Shown piece by piece: positions 6,872 to 10,677 of a DNA stretch of 10,677 nucleotides. The notes below the pieces were generated by a model. The model saw nothing but the letters and a program-made list of their open reading frames with translations. It was not told where the DNA came from and did not search any database. The DNA is from Bacteroidetes bacterium UBA7368 (GTDB lineage: Bacteria; Bacteroidota; Rhodothermia; Rhodothermales; UBA10348), in assembly GCA_002469915.1 (NCBI GenBank), contig DKOG01000115.1:1-10677 (forward strand). The letters are read 5' to 3'. Every line of letters starts with the position of its first letter. The stretch's first letter is position 1. The position numbers were made by a program, and so were the translations under genes.

Positions 6872-7444
6872 TTATGGGGAAGAAGGATACCCAAAAATAA
6901 GGGATGCTGTCTCGAAAATTGCGTCAAAGACACTTGGACCACTCGATACCCACTTATCTGGAATCTGACTTTCATGAAAGCTGACTTCCTTCAATGTCGG
7001 CCTTTTGCCCCGAAGTACTATGAGATGATCTAGGCGGGCCGCCGCAAGATCCCGTTCAGACAACCAGAAACTTTCGCGCGAACTTGCATGAACGGGATCG
7101 AAGCAGGCGGCCCGGTCAAGCAGGTCAGGAATCCATCGCCCAGGCGCCAGTAACCTTCCCTCAACTTCCGTAACCACCAAAACACGTGGAAGCACGTCTG
7201 CAGGTGCATTTCTAGAAATCCCAAGATCGTTGCGAAGTTGACTCAGACGAGCCTCCACATCGGCAACCTGCTGCATAGCTGCTGGCAAACACTGCGTCTT
7301 GCTTCCAAGCGATAAAACACCCATTCCAATCTTTTTTAGCGTGTCTGGATTCCATTCAACTGCCAAGGCTTCTTGGTGCCCAGAAGCTCCAATCAGGCGG
7401 AGCCATTCTTCTTTAGCATTCTCGTTTGGCTCAAAAATATTCAT
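6872..7444 (-). CDS. BtuF-like binding-protein homologue lacking the N-terminal lobe
   Basis: 190 residues from the ATG at 7444. A TTG at 7483 would add 13 residues and is less likely. The middle and C-terminal parts resemble class III periplasmic binding proteins for cobalamin or chelated metals (BtuF type). Residues 26-75 fit the segment entering and forming the long helix between lobes (EWNPDTLKKI, then VEARLSQLRNDLG). PRVLVVTEVEGRLLAPGRWIPDLLDRA (86-112) fits the first strand and ligand-facing loop of the C-terminal lobe. SERDLAAARLDHLIVLRG (129-146) fits the next beta unit, and SSGPSVFDAIFETASLIFG the last helix. Only about 25 residues precede the interlobe region where about 100-120 are expected, and there is no signal peptide. 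The transketolase stop is just upstream, so no hidden N-terminal part fits. It may be a cytoplasmic single-lobe derivative or a decayed gene, though the frame is fully open. The family assignment rests on motif pattern and is moderate. Confidence 0.6.
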   Translation of the reverse strand: MNIFEPNENAKEEWLRLIGASGHQEALAVEWNPDTLKKIGMGVLSLGSKTQCLPAAMQQVADVEARLSQLRNDLGISRNAPADVLPRVLVVTEVEGRLLAPGRWIPDLLDRAACFDPVHASSRESFWLSERDLAAARLDHLIVLRGKRPTLKEVSFHESQIPDKWVSSGPSVFDAIFETASLIFGYPSSP

Positions 7445-7485
7445 TCTATCGGTGGACGCTTTCGGTTGAACGAAGTCCAACAATG

Positions 7486-9498
7486 CTAGCCGATCGTTTC
7501 CCGAACGGTTTGAGCAACGTGTTCTGGAGTGAATCCAAAATGCTCAAATAGCTCACTGGCTGGGCCGGAGGCACCGAATGTATTGATACCAATGGAACGG
7601 CCTTTAAGACCCACGTACCGCTCCCAACCCATCGTAATACCTGCTTCCACAGAAACGCGAGCATGTACAGATGATGGAAGTACGCTTTCTTTGTAGTCCG
7701 CATTTTGTGATTCAAACAATTCCCAAGATGGCATAGATACTACACGGGCATGGACTCCCTCGGATTCCAAAATATCGGCAGCCTTAATAGCTAGTTCCAC
7801 TTCGCTACCGGTTGCCATAATAAGAGCATCTGGAGCGCCTTTTGGTTCTTTTATCACATAGGCACCTTTGCGTACCCTATCCAAGACTGTAGCCGTATCC
7901 GGATTAATTGTCGGCAAACCTTGTCTCGAAAGGGCTAACATACTTGGAGTGCTATCATGCTCGAGTGCTAGGACCCAGGCAGCGGCCGTTTCCGGACCAT
8001 CACAAGGGCGAAAGAACAAACTGTTAGGAATGGCCCGCAGCGCCATAAAATGCTCTACCGGCTGGTGGGTCGGCCCATCTTCTCCTAGACCAATCGAATC
8101 ATGGGTCAATACGTAAATGACACCCTGTTCCATTAATGCGCTAAGTCGGATGGCGGGTCGCATATAGTCACTAAAAACCAAGAACGTGCCGTTGAACGTC
8201 CGAAGTCCACCATGCAAATTCATCCCATTACATATGGACGCCATGGCATGCTCACGTACTCCGAAAAAGAAATTACGTCCTTGTGGTGTATCGGCCTGAA
8301 ATCCGATCCGTCCTTTGATGGCCGTTAAGTTAGACCCCGCAAGGTCAGCAGAGCCCCCAACCAAAAATGGAAGAGCGTCATCAAGGGCACCCAACACCTT
8401 TCCACTTGCAGCTCGGGTCGCTAGCTTTGATCCCGCTTCAAACTGCGGAAGAAGATCCACCAAGTTCTCTGGTAATGTCTTGCTGTGCCATTGTATCCAC
8501 TGTTTAGCCAGCTCTGGATGAGCCTCAGCATACCGTGACATCAGGGCTTCCCATTCTTTACGTGCAGCCTCCCCGCGCGTGGCGATGCTTCCCATATGAA
8601 CGCGTACTACGTCCGGAACAAGGAAAGTGGGCTCGTGTGGCCATCCCAAAGCATCTTTAGTCAGACTAATTTCATCTGCTCCCAGAGGCGATCCGTGTGA
8701 GGAAGAAGTACCGGCCTTATTTGGACTTCCGTATCCAATAATAGAATGGACACGAATAAGTGTGGGGCGGTTCGTCTCAGCCTTAGCTTCGCGAATCGCG
8801 GTATCAATTGCCGCGTGATCATTTCCATCTTCCACAGACAGCACCTGCCAACCATAGGCTTCAAAACGACCCGTAACGTCTTCGGTAAAGGCTAAGCTAG
8901 TAGATCCGTCAATCGTGATCTCATTATCGTCATAGAGATAGATCAGCTTGCCTAATTTCAGGTGTCCAGCCAATGATCCTGCTTCGTGAGATATCCCTTC
9001 CATCAAATCACCATCACCAGCGATAGCAAAGGTATAATGGTCAACGACATCGAAGCTGGGGCGATTGAATTGCGCAGCCAGCATAGCTTCGGCAATAGCC
9101 ATTCCTACCCCGTTCGCAAATCCCTGGCCCAAAGGACCCGTCGTCGTCTCGATACCGGTAGTATGGAAGTTTTCCGGGTGTCCTGGTGTTTTGCTTCCAA
9201 TCTGACGAAAATCCTTTAAGTCATCCAGTGTCAGATCAAAGCCTGTCAAATGCAGTAGGCTATAAATCAACATGGACCCATGTCCAGCAGAAAGCACAAA
9301 GCGATCCCTATTGGGCCAATCTGGGGCCTTAGGATCCAAGTTCAGGTGATTCTGCCACGTAGCGTAGGCCATTGGGGCGGCGCCCATGGGCATACCCGGA
9401 TGTCCGGAATTTGCTTTTTGGACAGCATCTACTGCCAAAAATCGAATCGTGTTAATGGACTGGAGCGCAACGGACGTAGCAACGTTTTCGATGGACAT
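7486..9498 (-). CDS. tkt: Transketolase
   Basis: Thiamine-diphosphate enzyme of the pentose phosphate pathway that moves two-carbon ketol units between sugar phosphates. From the ATG at 9498 it has 670 residues, the standard length. A TTG at 9603 would add 35 residues without conserved character and is rejected. Visible motifs are [10 protein letters not shown] (30-39, His33), AGHGS (71-75), GPLGQG (121-126), the cofactor motif GDGDLMEG (161-168) with Asn192 for the divalent metal, SSHGSPLG (267-273), the cofactor-activating glutamate in REHAM (Glu416), [17 protein letters not shown] (464-480), and the C-terminal regulatory domain (about 535-670). All catalytic positions appear intact. It heads a close-packed minus-strand run (binding-protein homologue, membrane protein, thiol transferase). 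The 168-nt leader region contains two hairpins and a palindrome but no convincing promoter. Confidence 0.97.
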   Translation of the reverse strand: MSIENVATSVALQSINTIRFLAVDAVQKANSGHPGMPMGAAPMAYATWQNHLNLDPKAPDWPNRDRFVLSAGHGSMLIYSLLHLTGFDLTLDDLKDFRQIGSKTPGHPENFHTTGIETTTGPLGQGFANGVGMAIAEAMLAAQFNRPSFDVVDHYTFAIAGDGDLMEGISHEAGSLAGHLKLGKLIYLYDDNEITIDGSTSLAFTEDVTGRFEAYGWQVLSVEDGNDHAAIDTAIREAKAETNRPTLIRVHSIIGYGSPNKAGTSSSHGSPLGADEISLTKDALGWPHEPTFLVPDVVRVHMGSIATRGEAARKEWEALMSRYAEAHPELAKQWIQWHSKTLPENLVDLLPQFEAGSKLATRAASGKVLGALDDALPFLVGGSADLAGSNLTAIKGRIGFQADTPQGRNFFFGVREHAMASICNGMNLHGGLRTFNGTFLVFSDYMRPAIRLSALMEQGVIYVLTHDSIGLGEDGPTHQPVEHFMALRAIPNSLFFRPCDGPETAAAWVLALEHDSTPSMLALSRQGLPTINPDTATVLDRVRKGAYVIKEPKGAPDALIMATGSEVELAIKAADILESEGVHARVVSMPSWELFESQNADYKESVLPSSVHARVSVEAGITMGWERYVGLKGRSIGINTFGASGPASELFEHFGFTPEHVAQTVRETIG

Positions 9499-9542
9499 CG
9501 AGATGTGGGGGGTCGGTGTAGAGTGCAACGAATGACCAGCTT

Positions 9543-9568
9543 CCACACGAAAAGGTGTGGTTGCAACC
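9543..9568 (-). promoter_or_regulatory. Hairpin overlapping a 10-bp palindrome upstream of transketolase
   Basis: CCACAC and GTGTGG (9543-9548, 9555-9560) form a perfect 6-bp stem with a 6-nt loop. The palindrome GGTTGCAACC (9559-9568) overlaps its edge by two bases, so stem and palindrome cannot both form at once in RNA. A further small hairpin, GGCG-GTTT-CGCC, lies at 9590-9601. All are 45-105 nt upstream of the transketolase ATG. There is no T-run, so they are not terminators. They could be a regulator site or leader structure; nothing shows which. Confidence 0.3.
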
Positions 9569-9666
9569 GCATAGATCTTTGCTTGCGCAGGCGGTTTCGC
9601 CAAACTACAAATCAGTCACACCCAAAATCACCCCAGAGCCAGTAGAAGTTGTCCACAGACCACTGA

Positions 9667-10323
9667 TTATCCCTGCTCTAGCGCAGCTACTTCTCTCTCT
9701 ATTAGCTCTGTGATACACGCCGTGGATTTAGAATCACTTGCAACGAATTTGCCGTTTATCATCACACTCGGCGTACCTCTGATACCCAACTCCGAAATTT
9801 CCTGGCGTCTAGCCATAATCATTCGCTGGTTCAACCCTTTTTCCATCCGACTTTTGAAAACGTCCTTATCTAGGCCGATTTCCACGGCAATTTGTACTAA
9901 CTCGTCGAAGGTGAGCCCACCTGGTTTCTGACGCTCATACTGGGCATCCAACATTTCGAAATACTTACCGTCCTGTCCAGCTACGAAAAGCGCCTCGGCT
10001 TGAGGTACCGAATACTGCCACAACACGAAGGGTATCATAAAGAACCGGGCGTCTTCGCCTTGATCTGCAATGACCTCATTCATAATGGGATGAAGGGTTT
10101 TGCAATGAGGGCAATTGGGGTCAAAGTACTCGATTACCGTTACGCCAGCATCAAAATTCCCTTTGTACGGATCAGAAAATGTGATTAGCCTGAGATAATC
10201 CTCGACGACAGGAATATCGGCCGAAAACTTACATTCGTCGTCTACTCTAATGGCAGGTTCATCAGCAAAAGAGCTGACCAGAAGTGCAAATAGTAAAGGA
10301 AGCAATGAAATACGTGCCATCAT
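9667..10323 (-). CDS. Exported DsbA/DsbC-type thioredoxin-fold oxidoreductase
   Basis: 218 residues. A signal peptide covers about 1-20 (MMARISLLPLLFALLVSSFA, cleavage before DEP), so the mature protein is periplasmic or otherwise exported. The thioredoxin strand VTVIEYFDPN leads to the active site CPHC (71-74), the dipeptide type seen in DsbA. A helical insert spans about 105-170 (YSVPQAEALFVAGQDGKYFEMLDAQY onward). The cis-proline loop is GIRGTPSVMINGKFV (180-194; Thr184-Pro185). Two further cysteines, Cys31 and Cys203, lie outside the active site and could form a structural disulfide. The likely role is making or rearranging disulfides in exported proteins. Start: ATG ATG at 10323/10320; either is possible and the first overlaps the stop of a doubtful upstream frame. 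Transketolase follows after 168 nt, so co-transcription is uncertain. Confidence 0.92.
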   Translation of the reverse strand: MMARISLLPLLFALLVSSFADEPAIRVDDECKFSADIPVVEDYLRLITFSDPYKGNFDAGVTVIEYFDPNCPHCKTLHPIMNEVIADQGEDARFFMIPFVLWQYSVPQAEALFVAGQDGKYFEMLDAQYERQKPGGLTFDELVQIAVEIGLDKDVFKSRMEKGLNQRMIMARRQEISELGIRGTPSVMINGKFVASDSKSTACITELIEREVAALEQG

Positions 10324-10433
10324 CGTGAGAAGAAATTAATTATAGTCAGTATACCTAGATGATCGACCAGCACGTTGATTTCGTAATACTGGGCGTCAAA
10401 TTCACCTGACGGATCATACAGGGAAAACCTCAC
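10320..10433 (-). CDS. Doubtful short reading frame overlapping the dsbA-like start
   Basis: A frame free of stops runs from 10475 to a TGA at 10322-10320 that overlaps the first ATG of the dsbA-like gene (ATGA). It has no ATG; the best start is GTG at 10433, giving 37 residues (VRFSLYDPSGEFD, then QYYEINVLVDHLG). A GGAG lies 12 nt before that GTG, rather far for a Shine-Dalgarno. The codons look ordinary for the window (GAT, GAA, GTG, CTG) and the residue mix is protein-like. No family is recognised. It could be a coupled leader peptide, the tail of a lost gene, or chance. Confidence 0.2.
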   Translation of the reverse strand: MRFSLYDPSGEFDAQYYEINVLVDHLGILTIINFFSR

Positions 10434-10503
10434 GATTGATCCATGCTCCAGGTCGCTACCCCATTCCTTTCTTTCTTAGATTGCAGTATTCACAGTAGAA
10501 TCA

Positions 10504-10677
10504 ATGCAAGAACTCTTTCAAAATGAACTCGCTGTAAACGCGTTGCTTTCGCTAGCAATCATTTTGTTGGCGTTTGTTCTCGTTCGCATCGGTCACCGGT
10601 TGTCCAGAAAGTACATGGATGACCCCGCGAGAATCTATCGGTCCACGCGCTCAACACGTCGTTTGGCTGTATTTCTA
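10504..10677 (+). CDS. Probable MscS-family mechanosensitive channel, N-terminal part
   Basis: An ATG at 10504 opens a frame that remains open to the window edge (58 codons), so the gene is cut. It starts MQELFQNELAVNALLSLAI, continues as a hydrophobic helix (about 12-29) and then a basic stretch with YMDDPARIYRSTRSTRRL. A transmembrane helix followed by a D-P-A-R-x-Y-R segment and more basic residues is a pattern seen before the second helix of small MscS-type channels in Bacteroidota. The channel pore helix and beta domain lie outside the window, so the assignment is tentative. It is divergent from the dsbA-like gene across a 180-nt gap in which no convincing promoter for either gene was found. 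Confidence 0.65.
   Translation, partial: MQELFQNELAVNALLSLAIILLAFVLVRIGHRLSRKYMDDPARIYRSTRSTRRLAVFL

Noticed and set aside
9499..9603. N-terminal extension of transketolase from TTG at 9603
   Set aside because: The added 35 residues show no family conservation, contain the hairpin/palindrome region, and would exceed the standard length that the ATG at 9498 gives exactly.
9600..9607. TAGTTTGG as a -7 box for transketolase
   Set aside because: One mismatch to TAnnTTTG and no TTTG-like element 19-21 nt upstream.
9280..9645. 121-codon plus-strand frame opposite the start of transketolase
   Set aside because: Antisense to the thiamine-diphosphate binding region; composition (Arg, Gly, Ser, Cys rich) and lack of motif mark it as a shadow.
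10339..10344. TATAAT promoter box upstream of the dsbA-like gene
   Set aside because: There is no matching -35 element at 16-18 nt, it is not the Bacteroidota-type -7 sequence, and the stretch is simply AT-rich.
1..10677. CRISPR array, insertion sequence, prophage or defence system
   Set aside because: No regularly spaced repeats, transposase, integrase, terminal inverted repeats or defence-type domains were seen; the genes are ordinary chromosomal ones.

Overview
The window reads as a chromosomal housekeeping segment from a member of the Bacteroidota/Rhodothermota group. The signs are a TonB-dependent receptor with an N-terminal carboxypeptidase-regulatory-like domain, a lipoprotein translationally coupled to it, few recognisable Shine-Dalgarno sequences, promoters of the Bacteroidota type (TTTG, about 20 nt, TAnnTTTG), a YfiT-type thiol transferase and a queA-ispD-ispF-dedA cluster. 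The placement is inferred from gene content and signals, not from a database match.

Layout. (1) 1-42: 5' half of a tRNA-Thr(TGT) on the minus strand, running off the left edge, with its own promoter at 72-102. (2) 135-3084, minus strand: operon queA (queuosine in tRNA), ispD and ispF (two steps of the MEP isoprenoid pathway) and a DedA-family membrane protein; the last three are joined by a 4-nt overlap and a 4-nt gap. (3) 3085-3227: divergent control region in which the queA promoter and a weaker candidate promoter for the opposite strand interleave. (4) 3228-5947, plus strand: a small outer-membrane-type lipoprotein and a 751-residue TonB-dependent receptor that overlap by 4 nt; the ligand is unknown. 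(5) 5967-9498, minus strand: transketolase, a short cobalamin/metal-binding-type protein that seems to lack its N-terminal lobe, a 4-helix membrane protein and a YfiT/DinB-type thiol transferase, closely packed and probably co-transcribed. (6) 9667-10323, minus strand: an exported DsbA/DsbC-type thioredoxin-fold protein with a CPHC active site, preceded by a doubtful short reading frame that overlaps its start. (7) 10504-10677, plus strand: the first 58 codons of a probable MscS-family channel, cut by the right edge.

Functionally, the left part is core metabolism and tRNA modification, the middle is an uptake system at the outer membrane, and the right part joins pentose-phosphate metabolism with thiol and envelope redox functions. 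No insertion sequence, phage gene, CRISPR array, defence system or other clearly new system is visible. The points most worth a second look are the interleaved divergent promoters with an inverted repeat, the lobe-less binding-protein homologue, the uncharacterised lipoprotein paired with the receptor, and the ATG-less reading frame coupled to the dsbA-like gene.
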